A stretch of DNA of 64,000 bases from the NCBI RefSeq assembly GCF_900177705.1, contig NZ_FXBA01000005.1, positions 1 through 64,000 on the forward strand, given 5' to 3'. The notes beneath the pieces were generated by a model. That model searched no databases. It saw nothing but the letters and a program-made list of their open reading frames with translations, and was not told the DNA's origin. This document shows, piece by piece, positions 51,803 through 60,016 of the stretch. The position numbers and the translations under genes were made by a program. The stretch is from Fibrobacter sp. UWB15 (GTDB taxonomy: Bacteria > Fibrobacterota > Fibrobacteria > Fibrobacterales > Fibrobacteraceae). Position 1 is the first letter of the stretch. Each line of letters starts with the position of its first letter.

Positions 51803-52909
51803 TTAGCCGAGAACCTTCTTTTCAAAGTCGCCGAGGCAGTCAACGAGAGCCTGCACGCCTTCGACCGGCATAGCGTTGTAAATGGAAGCACGGAAGCCTC
51901 CCACAGAGCGGTGACCCTTGAGCTGCTGCAGACCGCGAGCCTTTGCGAATTCGAGGAATTCCTTAGCGAGATCGTCAGCCTTGTCAGCGGCAACCACATC
52001 CTTGTTGAACACGAACGGAACGTTCATGATGGAACGGTCTTCCTTGGCAGCGGTACCGACGAACACCTTGGAAGCGTCGAGGGCGCTGTAAAGGAGAGCG
52101 GCCTTGGAACGGTTCACCTTTTCGATAGCTTCGACACCACCGAATTCCTTGAGCCACTTGAGGGTGCGGTTCATCACGTACACGGCGAATACCGGAGGTG
52201 TGTTGAACATGTTGGCAGCGTCAATGTGAGTCTGGAAGTTGAGCATCGTCGGGATGGTGCGGTTCACCTTGCCGAGGAGGCCCTTCTTGATGATGGTAAC
52301 AGTCACGCCTGCGCAGCTGATGTTCTTCTGGGCGCCGCCGTACACAACGCCGAAGTCGGACACGTTGATCTTGCGGGCGAGGAAGTCGGAGCTCACGTCA
52401 GCCATGAGGAAGCCAGACTTCGGCTTCGGGAAATTGTGCCATTCGGTACCGTAGATGGTGTTGTTGGCAGTCACGTGGAGGTAAGTCGCGTTGTCGGAAA
52501 GCTTCAGGTTCTTGTCGATGCGGCTGTAAGTTTCAGACTTGGTGTCGCAAGCGGCGAGAGCGTTACCGAACTGCTTAGCTTCCTTGTAAGCCTTGTTTGC
52601 CCAGACACCGGTCAGAGCGTAGTCGGCCGTAGCGTCCTGGTTGAGGAAGTTCATCGGGAGCATGCAGAACAAAAGGGAGCAGCCACCACCGAGGAAAACG
52701 ATGTCATAGTCTTCAGGGATGCCCATCAATTCACGGAGGTACTGTTCCGTCTGGGCGAACATGTTTTCAATCGGCTTTGAACGGTGACTCATGGAGAGAA
52801 TGCTGATGCCGCTGTTTTCGAAGTCGATGCATGCAGCAGATGCTTCCTTGAGTGCCTGTTCGGGCAGGACAGACGGTCCTGCGCTAAAGTTATAGACTTT
52901 ATTTGCCAT
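51803..52909 (-). CDS. serC: Phosphoserine aminotransferase
   Basis: A 368-residue class V PLP aminotransferase. It opens YNFSAGPSVLPEQALKEA, has SHRSKPIE, and the PLP-binding lysine in VVYGGAQKNISCAG. The C-terminus has HRSVGGFRASIYNAMP, typical of SerC. It makes phosphoserine from phosphohydroxypyruvate in serine synthesis. An AAGGAA ribosome site precedes the ATG. No serA or serB is nearby. Confidence 0.96.
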   Translation of the reverse strand: MANKVYNFSAGPSVLPEQALKEASAACIDFENSGISILSMSHRSKPIENMFAQTEQYLRELMGIPEDYDIVFLGGGCSLLFCMLPMNFLNQDATADYALTGVWANKAYKEAKQFGNALAACDTKSETYSRIDKNLKLSDNATYLHVTANNTIYGTEWHNFPKPKSGFLMADVSSDFLARKINVSDFGVVYGGAQKNISCAGVTVTIIKKGLLGKVNRTIPTMLNFQTHIDAANMFNTPPVFAVYVMNRTLKWLKEFGGVEAIEKVNRSKAALLYSALDASKVFVGTAAKEDRSIMNVPFVFNKDVVAADKADDLAKEFLEFAKARGLQQLKGHRSVGGFRASIYNAMPVEGVQALVDCLGDFEKKVLG

Positions 52910-53025
52910 GGTTGTGTTCCTTTTTGTTTTGCCCTTTTAGGGGCTTTATAATTACGCGCGTAAAAATAGCAAAATACGCCCTGTTCGGCTATATCCGTAC
53001 CAATAAAAAATTTTGATGTGTGTGC

Positions 53026-53053
53026 ATAAAAAAGCCCCGTTTGGACGGGGCTT
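53026..53053 (-). terminator. Terminator of the 53649 gene
   Basis: AAGCCCCGT and ACGGGGCTT pair; on the minus strand the stem is followed by six T. Confidence 0.8.
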
Positions 53054-53068
53054 GACTTAATGGATTGA

Positions 53069-53116
53069 GATCCTTCGACGGAGTTTACCCTGAGCGTGTC
53101 GAAGGGCCTGGATGAC
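53069..53116. repeat. REP-like intergenic element
   Basis: AGATCCTTCGAC at the left and GTCGAAGG...GGATGACA at the right; CCTTCGAC/GTCGAAGG form a stem. It shares both ends with 42793-42886. Confidence 0.5.
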
Positions 53117-53124
53117 ACTGTAGA

Positions 53125-53649
53125 TTACACGCCGAGGGCTTCGATGGCGGCCTGGTACTTCTTGAGGCGGAACTTGGTCTTGAGTTCGCGGCGTTCCTGA
53201 CGCTTGATGTACTTGTCTTCCAAAAGCACGTTCAGAATGGCGCTCTTGGCCTTGGCCATCAGCGGATCGTCCTTGAGGGTGCCCATGAACTTCACGAATT
53301 CCTTTTCGCGGGCTTCGTAGTTCGCTTCTTCGGCGGGGACGCCTTCGGCCATCAGCTTGCAGCTGTATTCGTCGATCCAGCTCTGGTTCTTGTGGTAAGT
53401 CATCTTCTGGATCTTTTCGACCATATCGGCCGGAACGCCCATGGCGATCACTTCTTCAGGGGTTTTCTTGGTAGTATCGGTAATCAAGTCCTGCAAAATG
53501 GCGAGTGTCTGAACCTCTTCGGATTCACCCTTGTTCTTGAGGTAATCTGCGACATTCTGCAGAAAATCAATGTAGGGACCGCCAGCCTTGTCCATCTGGT
53601 TCTTGTGAACGTCGGCTGCAATTTTGTAGGCTTCAGCGTAAGAAAGCAT
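53125..53649 (-). CDS. Degenerate SpoT/RelA-type HD-domain protein
   Basis: A 174-residue protein that resembles the (p)ppGpp hydrolase HD domain: YAEAYKIAADVHKNQMDKAGGPYI, then ADYLKNKG, LAILQDLITDTTKKTPEEVIAMGVPADMV. The metal-binding His of the PYIxH motif is Phe (F29), and the His of the LHD motif is Gln (Q53), while D54 is retained. Hydrolysis is therefore unlikely and a regulatory or binding role is more probable. The C-terminus is highly charged. The ATG at 53649 has an AAGGA ribosome site; an upstream in-frame extension is rejected. Confidence 0.65.
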   Translation of the reverse strand: MLSYAEAYKIAADVHKNQMDKAGGPYIDFLQNVADYLKNKGESEEVQTLAILQDLITDTTKKTPEEVIAMGVPADMVEKIQKMTYHKNQSWIDEYSCKLMAEGVPAEEANYEAREKEFVKFMGTLKDDPLMAKAKSAILNVLLEDKYIKRQERRELKTKFRLKKYQAAIEALGV

Positions 53650-53800
53650 AATTATCCTTTTTAAAAACTTTGGGGTGCTACACCGGCACCATAGTCTCAA
53701 TATATATAAACAAATCCTGTAAAAGTGTCACGTTTTTGTCAAATATCCAAAAAGTGAGCTTTTTTTGTTGTTTTTTGAGCTAGGTGCCGGAATAAAGCTC

Positions 53801-56074
53801 CTATTTGTTGTTCGCGCGGATGAGGTTGAGGGCCGAACCCGCCTTGAACCATGCCCACTGCTGTTCGTTGTAAGTGTGGCTTAAGGCGATGTTATCGACG
53901 GAGCCATCCTTGTGGTGGGCGACGAGCGTGAACTCGGAACCCGGAGCGAACTTGGTGAGACCAACGATATCGAACACATCCTGTTCTTGGATCTTGTCGT
54001 AGTCGGCAGCGTTCTTGAAGGTGAGGGCGAGCATGCCCTGCTTCTTGAGGTTCGTTTCGTGAATGCGGGCGAAACTCTTCACGATTACGGCCTTCACGCC
54101 GAGGAAGCGCGGTTCCATAGCGGCGTGTTCGCGGCTGGAGCCTTCGCCGTAGTTTTCGTCACCGATGACGATGGAGCCCGTGCCCTTGGCCTTGTAAATC
54201 TTCGCAAGTTCGGGGACTTCCTTGTATTCACCGCACTGGCAGAGAACCTTGTTGGTTTCGCCGTTGAAGGCGTTCACGGCGCCGATAAGCATATTGTTCG
54301 AAATGTTTTCGAGGTGACCGCGGTAGTTGAGCCACGGGCCGGCCATGGAGATATGGTCGGTGGTGCACTTGCCCTTCGCCTTGATGAGGAGCGGGGCCCC
54401 GGCGATATCCTTGCCGTCCCAGGCGGCGAACGGAGCGAGAGCCTGGAGACGCTTGCTTTCGGGGTTGATGGAAACGGTAATCTTGGAACCGTCTTCTGCC
54501 GGGGCCTGATAGCCGGCGTCCTTGACTTCGAAGCCTTTCGGCGGGAGTTCGCACTGCTCCGGCGGGTCGAGCTTCACGGCCTTGCCCTCATTGTTCACGA
54601 GGGTGTCGGTCATCGGGTTGAAGCGGATGTCGCCAGAGAGGGCGGCAATCACGGCCATGAGCGGGGAGGCGACGAATGCATGCGTGTTCGGGTTGCCGTC
54701 AGCGCGCTTTGCGAAGTTGCGGTTGAAGCTGTGGACGATGGTGTTGAGTTCCTTCTTGTCGCTTCCTGCACGGTCCCAGCGGCCAATGCAAGGACCGCAG
54801 GCGTTCGTCATAATCGTTGCACCGAACTGCTTGAACAAGTCGATGAGGCCGTCGCGTTCAGCGGTGTAGCGCACCTGTTCGGAACCCGGGTTAATGAGGA
54901 GCGGGCACTTCGGAGAAAGACCCTTGGCGAGGGCCTGCTTGATCATGTTCGCGGCCATGAAGAGGTCTTCGTAGCTGGAGTTCGTGCAAGAACCGATGAG
55001 GGCGGCACTTACGACCGGCGTAGATTCCGGCTTGGTTTCGGTGGCCTTGAGGGATTCTGCCATGTCGGTCACGGCGTAGGCGCGGTCCGGGCTGAACGGG
55101 CCGTTGAAGTGCGGCACGAGCGTGTTCAAGTCGATTTCGACAACGCGGTCAAAATACTTTTCCGGTTCGGCTTCAACTTCGGGGTCGGCCTTGAGGTGTT
55201 CTGCAATCTTGTCGGCAGCGGCGGCCACGTCGGCACGGCCAGTCACCTTGAGGTAGCGGCTCATGGAATCGTCATAGCTGAAGGTGGAGCAGGTTGCGCC
55301 CACTTCGGCACCCATGTTCGCAATCGTTGCCTTGCCGGTAGCGGAGAGGCTGCGTGCGCCTTCGCCGAAGTATTCGATAATGGCGTTGGTGCCGCCCTTC
55401 ACGGTGAGGATACCTGCGAGCTTGAGGATGATATCCTTGGCGGTAGCGAAGCCCTGGAGCTTGCCAGTGAGCTTCACGCCGATCATCTTCGGGTACTTGA
55501 GTTCCCACGGGAGGCCGACCATGGCGTCCACGGCGTCTGCACCGCCCACGCCAATCGCGAGCATGCCGAGACCGCCAGCGTTCACGGTGTGGGAGTCGGT
55601 ACCAATCATCATTCCGCCCGGGAAGGCGTAGTTTTCGAGCACCACCTGGTGGATGATGCCTGCACCCGGGAGCCAGCAGTCAATGCCGTACTTGGCAGAT
55701 ACGGACTGCAAAAAGTCATACACTTCCTTGCTTTCTTCCTTTGCGCGGGGGAGGTCCTTTTCGACACCTTCGCGGGCGATAATCAGGTGGTCGCAGTGCA
55801 CGGAACTGGGCACTGCCACGCGGGCCTTACCGGCGGTGGTGAACTGGAGGAGTGCCATCTGGGCGGTTGCGTCCTGCATGGCCACGCGGTCAGGGTGGAA
55901 TTCGGCAAAATCCTTGCCGCGTTCGTAGGTCCTGTTCTCGGCGCCATCAATCAGATGGCTGTAGATAATCTTTTCGGCGAGGGTGAGCGGACGGCCCAGT
56001 TGCTTGCGTGCTGCTTTAACGCGGGCGGGAATGCGGGCATAGACGCCCTGGATCATGTCGAAATTGAAAAGCAT
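53801..56074 (-). CDS. acn: Aconitate hydratase (mitochondrial-type)
   Basis: A 757-residue aconitase of the ACO2-like group found also in Bacteroidetes. Visible are the substrate loop [22 protein letters not shown], the cluster cysteines in [11 protein letters not shown] and [12 protein letters not shown], and the swivelling-domain motif [15 protein letters not shown]. It isomerises citrate to isocitrate in the TCA cycle. The ATG at 56074, starting [19 protein letters not shown], is chosen over a TTG 78 bp upstream that lacks a ribosome site. It is divergent from the SulP gene. No other TCA genes are beside it. Confidence 0.96.
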   Translation of the reverse strand: MLFNFDMIQGVYARIPARVKAARKQLGRPLTLAEKIIYSHLIDGAENRTYERGKDFAEFHPDRVAMQDATAQMALLQFTTAGKARVAVPSSVHCDHLIIAREGVEKDLPRAKEESKEVYDFLQSVSAKYGIDCWLPGAGIIHQVVLENYAFPGGMMIGTDSHTVNAGGLGMLAIGVGGADAVDAMVGLPWELKYPKMIGVKLTGKLQGFATAKDIILKLAGILTVKGGTNAIIEYFGEGARSLSATGKATIANMGAEVGATCSTFSYDDSMSRYLKVTGRADVAAAADKIAEHLKADPEVEAEPEKYFDRVVEIDLNTLVPHFNGPFSPDRAYAVTDMAESLKATETKPESTPVVSAALIGSCTNSSYEDLFMAANMIKQALAKGLSPKCPLLINPGSEQVRYTAERDGLIDLFKQFGATIMTNACGPCIGRWDRAGSDKKELNTIVHSFNRNFAKRADGNPNTHAFVASPLMAVIAALSGDIRFNPMTDTLVNNEGKAVKLDPPEQCELPPKGFEVKDAGYQAPAEDGSKITVSINPESKRLQALAPFAAWDGKDIAGAPLLIKAKGKCTTDHISMAGPWLNYRGHLENISNNMLIGAVNAFNGETNKVLCQCGEYKEVPELAKIYKAKGTGSIVIGDENYGEGSSREHAAMEPRFLGVKAVIVKSFARIHETNLKKQGMLALTFKNAADYDKIQEQDVFDIVGLTKFAPGSEFTLVAHHKDGSVDNIALSHTYNEQQWAWFKAGSALNLIRANNK

Positions 56075-56204
56075 AGTCTCTTCGGGTTTTAGGTTGAATT
56101 TTCGCGCGTAAAGATAGAAAATTATTTGGTTGCTTTTTTTTACCCTTAACAAAGGGTGTAAATTTTCCTAAATTTGGCCGCGTTCCTAAGATTGGAGAAC
56201 CCCC

Positions 56205-58112
56205 ATGTCCAATATAAACGCCAAAGATTCCGTCAAGAATTTCCTTGCTGGAGTCAAGACGACCGTTACTCCTGAATTGTTCCGCACGATTCGCAGGGGC
56301 TACGACAAGAAGAACTTCGTAAGCGACCTCATGTCGGGCCTGATTGTGGGCATTCTGGCGCTTCCGCTTGCCATTGCGTTTGCTATCGCTTCGGGTGTGG
56401 GTCCGGAACAGGGTCTTTATACGGCCATTATCGCTGGCTTTACCATTTCGCTGTTGGGCGGTTCCCGTTTCCAGATTGGCGGCCCGACGGGTGCCTTTAT
56501 TGTGATTGTTTATGGCATCGTGAGCCAGTACGGTTATGACGGCCTTGCTTCGGCCACCCTTTTGGCCGGTATCTTGCTGATTATCTTTGGCTTGGCCAAA
56601 TTTGGCGCGATTATCAAGTTTATCCCGTATCCGGTTACTGTGGGCTTTACCGCCGGTATCGCTATTATTATTGCTCTTGGCCAGGTGCCGAACTTCTTTG
56701 GACTCCGTTTCCTTTCGAAGGATCCGGCCGATGCCGTGGGCAAAATCAAGCTTTACGCCTCTTCGCTTGATACTGTTAATATTTATGCCGTGATTGTTGG
56801 CCTTGTGGCTTTGGCCGTTTGCATTCTGTGGCCGAAGATTACGACGAAAGTTCCGGGTTCCCTGATTGCCATTATCGTGGCGACTGTTATGGTGAAGGTC
56901 TTGGGCTGGGATGATCCGATTACGGGCCACGGCGTGGTGACCATTGGCATGAAAAACCACATTCCGAGCGGTTTCCCGGTTCCGCATTTGCCAAACATTA
57001 GCCTTGAAATGATGCAGAAGGTGTTCCAGCCGGCTTTGACCATTGCCATTTTGGGCGCCATTGAATCCCTTTTGTCTGCCGTGGTGGCCGACGGTATGAC
57101 CTCGACCAAACACCGCTCCAATACCGAACTTTTCGGTCAGGGCGTTGCCAATGTGCTTTCCCCGATGTTTGGCGGTATCCCGGCTACGGGTGCCATTGCC
57201 CGTACGGCAACCAACATCCGTAACGGTGCCGTGAGCCCGATTTCTGGCTTGGTACACGCGGTTGTTTTGCTCCTCATTATGCTTGTGCTCGGAAAGTACG
57301 CCGAAATGATCCCGATGGCAGCGCTTGCCGCCGTGCTTTTCCAGGTCGCATTCAACATGTGCGGTTACCGCAGCTTTATCAAGATGTTCAAGGCCCCGAA
57401 GAGCGATGTTGCTGTGATGCTTGTGGCCTTCTTCTTGACTGTGATTATCGACCTGACGGTCGCAATCGAAGTGGGTGTGCTTTTGGCCGCAGTGCTCTTC
57501 ATTAAGCGCATGAGTGACGTTGCCGAAGTGGAAACGGTGACCGAAGCCCTTAAAGAAGACGACGAAGAAGCTGCTCATAACGAGCTTAGCCGCCAGGTGC
57601 CGAAGGGTGTTGCCGTGTACGAGCTTGCCGGTTCGCTCTTCTTTGGTGCGGTCGACAAGTTTAAGGATACCATGGCCCGCATTTCGGACAAGCCGAAGAT
57701 CCTTATTTTGCGCATGCGTAGCGTGTCTAGCATCGATGCTGCCGGTATCCAGATGATTGAAGACTTGCTGAACCGTTGCAATCGCGAAGGCACGCAGCTG
57801 TTGCTCAGTGGCGTGCATGCTCAGCCGGTGGTAGCGCTTACTCGCGCCGGAGTGCTTAAGCAACTCGGCGAAGAAAATGCCCTCGGTAACATCGATGCCG
57901 CTCTCAACCGCGCTCGCGAACTTTTGGGCCTCCCGATTGTGGATACCTCGCATGAAATGCCGCAGGCGCCTACCGTTTCCTGGGAAAAGAGCCTCGACAA
58001 GCCGTGGATGCCGGAAGAATCCAACGCTGCCGTGGCCGAAGAAACGCCGGAAGTTATCGCCGAAAAGATGATGGACGAACCGGTCGTAAAAATCGAAGAA
58101 AAAACAAAGTAA
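56205..58112 (+). CDS. SulP-family anion transporter with STAS domain
   Basis: A 635-residue SLC26/SulP transporter. The membrane part starts with DLMSGLIVGILALPLAIAFAIASGVGPEQGLYTAIIAGF and GPTGAFIVIVYG, and includes the conserved GGIPATGAIARTATNIRNGA. The STAS domain covers about residues 460-570 (VAVYELAGSLFFGAVDKF, RSVSSIDAAGIQMIEDLL). A charged C-terminal tail of about 60 residues follows. Substrate (sulfate, bicarbonate or dicarboxylate) cannot be told. A GGAG ribosome site precedes ATG, and a terminator follows at 58149. Confidence 0.95.
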   Translation: MSNINAKDSVKNFLAGVKTTVTPELFRTIRRGYDKKNFVSDLMSGLIVGILALPLAIAFAIASGVGPEQGLYTAIIAGFTISLLGGSRFQIGGPTGAFIVIVYGIVSQYGYDGLASATLLAGILLIIFGLAKFGAIIKFIPYPVTVGFTAGIAIIIALGQVPNFFGLRFLSKDPADAVGKIKLYASSLDTVNIYAVIVGLVALAVCILWPKITTKVPGSLIAIIVATVMVKVLGWDDPITGHGVVTIGMKNHIPSGFPVPHLPNISLEMMQKVFQPALTIAILGAIESLLSAVVADGMTSTKHRSNTELFGQGVANVLSPMFGGIPATGAIARTATNIRNGAVSPISGLVHAVVLLLIMLVLGKYAEMIPMAALAAVLFQVAFNMCGYRSFIKMFKAPKSDVAVMLVAFFLTVIIDLTVAIEVGVLLAAVLFIKRMSDVAEVETVTEALKEDDEEAAHNELSRQVPKGVAVYELAGSLFFGAVDKFKDTMARISDKPKILILRMRSVSSIDAAGIQMIEDLLNRCNREGTQLLLSGVHAQPVVALTRAGVLKQLGEENALGNIDAALNRARELLGLPIVDTSHEMPQAPTVSWEKSLDKPWMPEESNAAVAEETPEVIAEKMMDEPVVKIEEKTK

Positions 58113-58148
58113 TCTTTGTAAGGTTTTCTTAAGTTTGTGAGCAACAAG

Positions 58149-58173
58149 CGCCTCGTATTAACGAGGCGTTTTT
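58149..58173 (+). terminator. Terminator of the SulP gene
   Basis: CGCCTCGT-ATTA-ACGAGGCG followed by five T. Confidence 0.85.
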
Positions 58174-58232
58174 GCGAGAGTGAGGTGATATCACATTCTT
58201 GTATATGATATAGAGCCGAACGGTCTGAGTGT

Positions 58233-58259
58233 GACGGGAATCGCAGTGTGATTTCCGTC
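58233..58259 (+). other. Hairpin in the SulP-purN gap
   Basis: GACGGGAATC and GATTTCCGTC pair over ten positions with one wobble, seven-base loop, followed by a T-rich stretch. A 10-bp palindrome GTGATATCAC lies upstream at 58185-58194. It may be a terminator of a small RNA or a leader structure for the small frame at 58297. Confidence 0.35.
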
Positions 58260-58296
58260 TCTTTAATTTTAGTTATGTTATATCTAAATTAGGGGC

Positions 58297-58413
58297 ATGG
58301 TTAAGAGACATGCTTTGACGAGTTCTGAAAGGACGCACATCTTTAGGCACTTCATCGTGAACTATCTGCTTGCCTTCTGGGCGGTTGGATTGATTCTGAT
58401 GAATATCTGCTAG
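58297..58413 (+). CDS. Possible 38-residue single-helix membrane protein
   Basis: A short frame with a basic N-terminus (MVKRHALTSSERTHIFRHF) and one hydrophobic helix (IVNYLLAFWAVGLILMNIC). AGGGG lies close upstream. It is otherwise the only candidate gene in the 340-bp SulP-purN gap. No family is known, and the small size leaves chance occurrence possible. Confidence 0.35.
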   Translation: MVKRHALTSSERTHIFRHFIVNYLLAFWAVGLILMNIC

Positions 58414-58439
58414 CATCAAACAATCCTAGATTATTTTTC

Positions 58440-58445
58440 TATCTT
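58440..58445 (+). promoter_or_regulatory. -10 box of purN, predicted leaderless
   Basis: TATCTT, seven bases, ATG at 58453. No ribosome site. Confidence 0.5.
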
Positions 58446-58452
58446 TGGCGCC

Positions 58453-59043
58453 ATGTTTAAAATCGGCGTCATGGCTTCCGGCGGCGGAAGCAACTTTAAA
58501 GCAATCATTGACCGCATTGGCGAGGGCGACCTCGAAGCCCAATGCAAGTTCCTGATAACCAACAACGGTGGTTGTGGGGCAGTTTCTCATGCGGAATCTT
58601 ATGGAATTCCCGTACACCACATTTCGGGCAAAACGCACCCCGATACCGCTGCATATGAGGCCGCACTTTTAGAAGTGATCGATCGTTACGACATTGATTT
58701 GCTGATTCTGGCGGGCTATATGAAGGCCTTGCCGGTAAGCCTTATTAAGAGACTCCCGGACCGTATTTTGAACATTCACCCGTCGCTTTTGCCTAAGTAT
58801 GGCGGCAAGGGCTTCTGGGGAATTCACGTGCATGAGGCCGTAATCGCCGCCAACGAAAAGGAGTCGGGCCCGACGGTTCACTTGGTGAGTGAAGAAATCG
58901 ACCAAGGGCGAATCTTGGCGCAGACCCGCGTGCCAGTTGAAGATGGCGATACGCCAGAAACGCTCGCTGCCCGCGTGCTGGTGCAGGAACATGAGCTTTA
59001 CTGGAAGACGATTAAGGAATACGCGGCTCAAATAGGCGTGTAA
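58453..59043 (+). CDS. purN: Phosphoribosylglycinamide formyltransferase
   Basis: A 196-residue PurN. It begins KIGVMASGGGSNFKAI (phosphate-binding), then LLILAGYMKALP, the catalytic Asn-His in LNIHPSLLPKYGGKG, and the catalytic Asp in SEEIDQGRILAQ. It adds the formyl group in the third step of purine synthesis using formyl-THF. rnhB starts 3 bp after its stop, so they share a message. The predicted transcript is leaderless. Confidence 0.95.
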   Translation: MFKIGVMASGGGSNFKAIIDRIGEGDLEAQCKFLITNNGGCGAVSHAESYGIPVHHISGKTHPDTAAYEAALLEVIDRYDIDLLILAGYMKALPVSLIKRLPDRILNIHPSLLPKYGGKGFWGIHVHEAVIAANEKESGPTVHLVSEEIDQGRILAQTRVPVEDGDTPETLAARVLVQEHELYWKTIKEYAAQIGV

Positions 59044-59046
59044 CTC

Positions 59047-59799
59047 ATGAAATTCAAGGTTCCGGCATTTTTGGAAGGGATTGAAGCTCCTGTCGATGGC
59101 GAAGTTGCCATGCGCAAGTTCGCTGCGCAAGCGGGCGAGAATGCGGTCGTGGTCGGTATCGACGAAGTCGGTCGCGGCCCTTTGGCGGGCCCTGTGGTGG
59201 CCTGCGCCGCTGTCCTTAAGGCTCCCGATGCTCTCCTGACGCTCAACGATTCCAAGAAACTCACGCGCGTAAAGCGCGAAGCCATGTACCAGGACGTGCA
59301 AGATGCTTGCGCCTGCTTTGCCGTAGCGAGCGCCTCGGTCGAGGAAATCGACCGCATGAATATCCTGGAAGCCGACTTTTTAGCCATGCGTCGAGCCTTG
59401 CAGGCTCTCGGTATGCCCGGTTTGCACGAATCTGTCCCCCAAATTCCGATTTTCCAGAAAGGCTCCTTTGCGTCCCTAGCCACTAGCCACCAACCACTAA
59501 CCACTTTAATCGCTGTCGACGGCAACCTCAAGATTCACGGAATTCCCGAAGAAATGCAGATTCCCGTGGTCAAGGGTGACGGCCGTATCGCGAGCATCTC
59601 GGCGGCCTCGATTTTGGCGAAAGTATTCCGTGACCGTTACATGGACGACCTCGAAAAGAAGTTCCCCGGTTACGGTTTCGACAAGCATGCCGGTTACGGA
59701 ACCAAGGCTCACCTTGACGCAATCCGCCGTCTCGGCATGACTGCGGAACATCGTAAAAGCTTTCACCCCAAGAGTTTACAAACCGAGCTGGATCTGTAG
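59047..59799 (+). CDS. rnhB: Ribonuclease HII with in-frame repeat-like insertion
   Basis: A 250-residue RNase HII. D39-E40 lies in GIDEVGRGPLAGPV, and NDSKKL, ASASVEEIDRMNIL, AVDGN, VVKGDGRIASISAASILAKV and GYGTKAHLDAI are all present. Between the LAMRRAL helix and the LIAVDGN strand there is an insertion of about 27 residues (127-153) absent from the E. coli enzyme. Its second half is encoded by DNA resembling the intergenic minisatellite at 51310. The enzyme removes ribonucleotides from RNA-DNA hybrids. It lies directly after purN. Confidence 0.93.
   Translation: MKFKVPAFLEGIEAPVDGEVAMRKFAAQAGENAVVVGIDEVGRGPLAGPVVACAAVLKAPDALLTLNDSKKLTRVKREAMYQDVQDACACFAVASASVEEIDRMNILEADFLAMRRALQALGMPGLHESVPQIPIFQKGSFASLATSHQPLTTLIAVDGNLKIHGIPEEMQIPVVKGDGRIASISAASILAKVFRDRYMDDLEKKFPGYGFDKHAGYGTKAHLDAIRRLGMTAEHRKSFHPKSLQTELDL
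59476..59506 (+). repeat. Minisatellite copy inside rnhB
   Basis: CTAGCCACTAGCCAC followed by CAACCACTAACCACTT, in frame, encoding LATSHQPLTT. The last 17 bases match 51310-51326 at 16 positions. Confidence 0.7.
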
Positions 59800-59990
59800 C
59801 CCGTTTTTTGTTGAAATCCTGGCCAAAATAAGGCTGTAATGTGCTAAAATGCAAGTCTAAAATCTTGCAAAAAGTGATATTTTCCAACTCGAAATATACT
59901 CCTTTTGCCCCCCCAAAAAATTTGCTCTAGCTCACATTCCTTACGCAATTGTTTTTTTTTCTTTACTTTCTAGCCGTTTTAAGCTATATT

Positions 59991-59997
59991 TATCTCG
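59991..59997 (+). promoter_or_regulatory. Likely -10 box of the GLUG-GH9 gene
   Basis: A CTATATTT element ends about 20 bases before the ATG at 60017. The short leader contains an ACGAGGA ribosome site. The 217-bp gap before the gene is otherwise T-rich with no gene. Confidence 0.5.
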
Positions 59998-60016
59998 ATA
60001 GCACAACGAGGACTCT

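Noticed and set aside
53912-56092. 726-codon plus-strand reading frame opposite aconitase
   Set aside because: It is the mirror of a highly expressed gene whose codon bias leaves few stops in antisense. The product is repetitive in His/Val/Glu with no family, while the minus strand is clearly aconitase.
56016-57953. 645-codon minus-strand frame opposite the SulP gene
   Set aside because: Composition is extreme (His, Asn, Arg) and there is no ribosome site or domain. The plus strand encodes a full SulP transporter.
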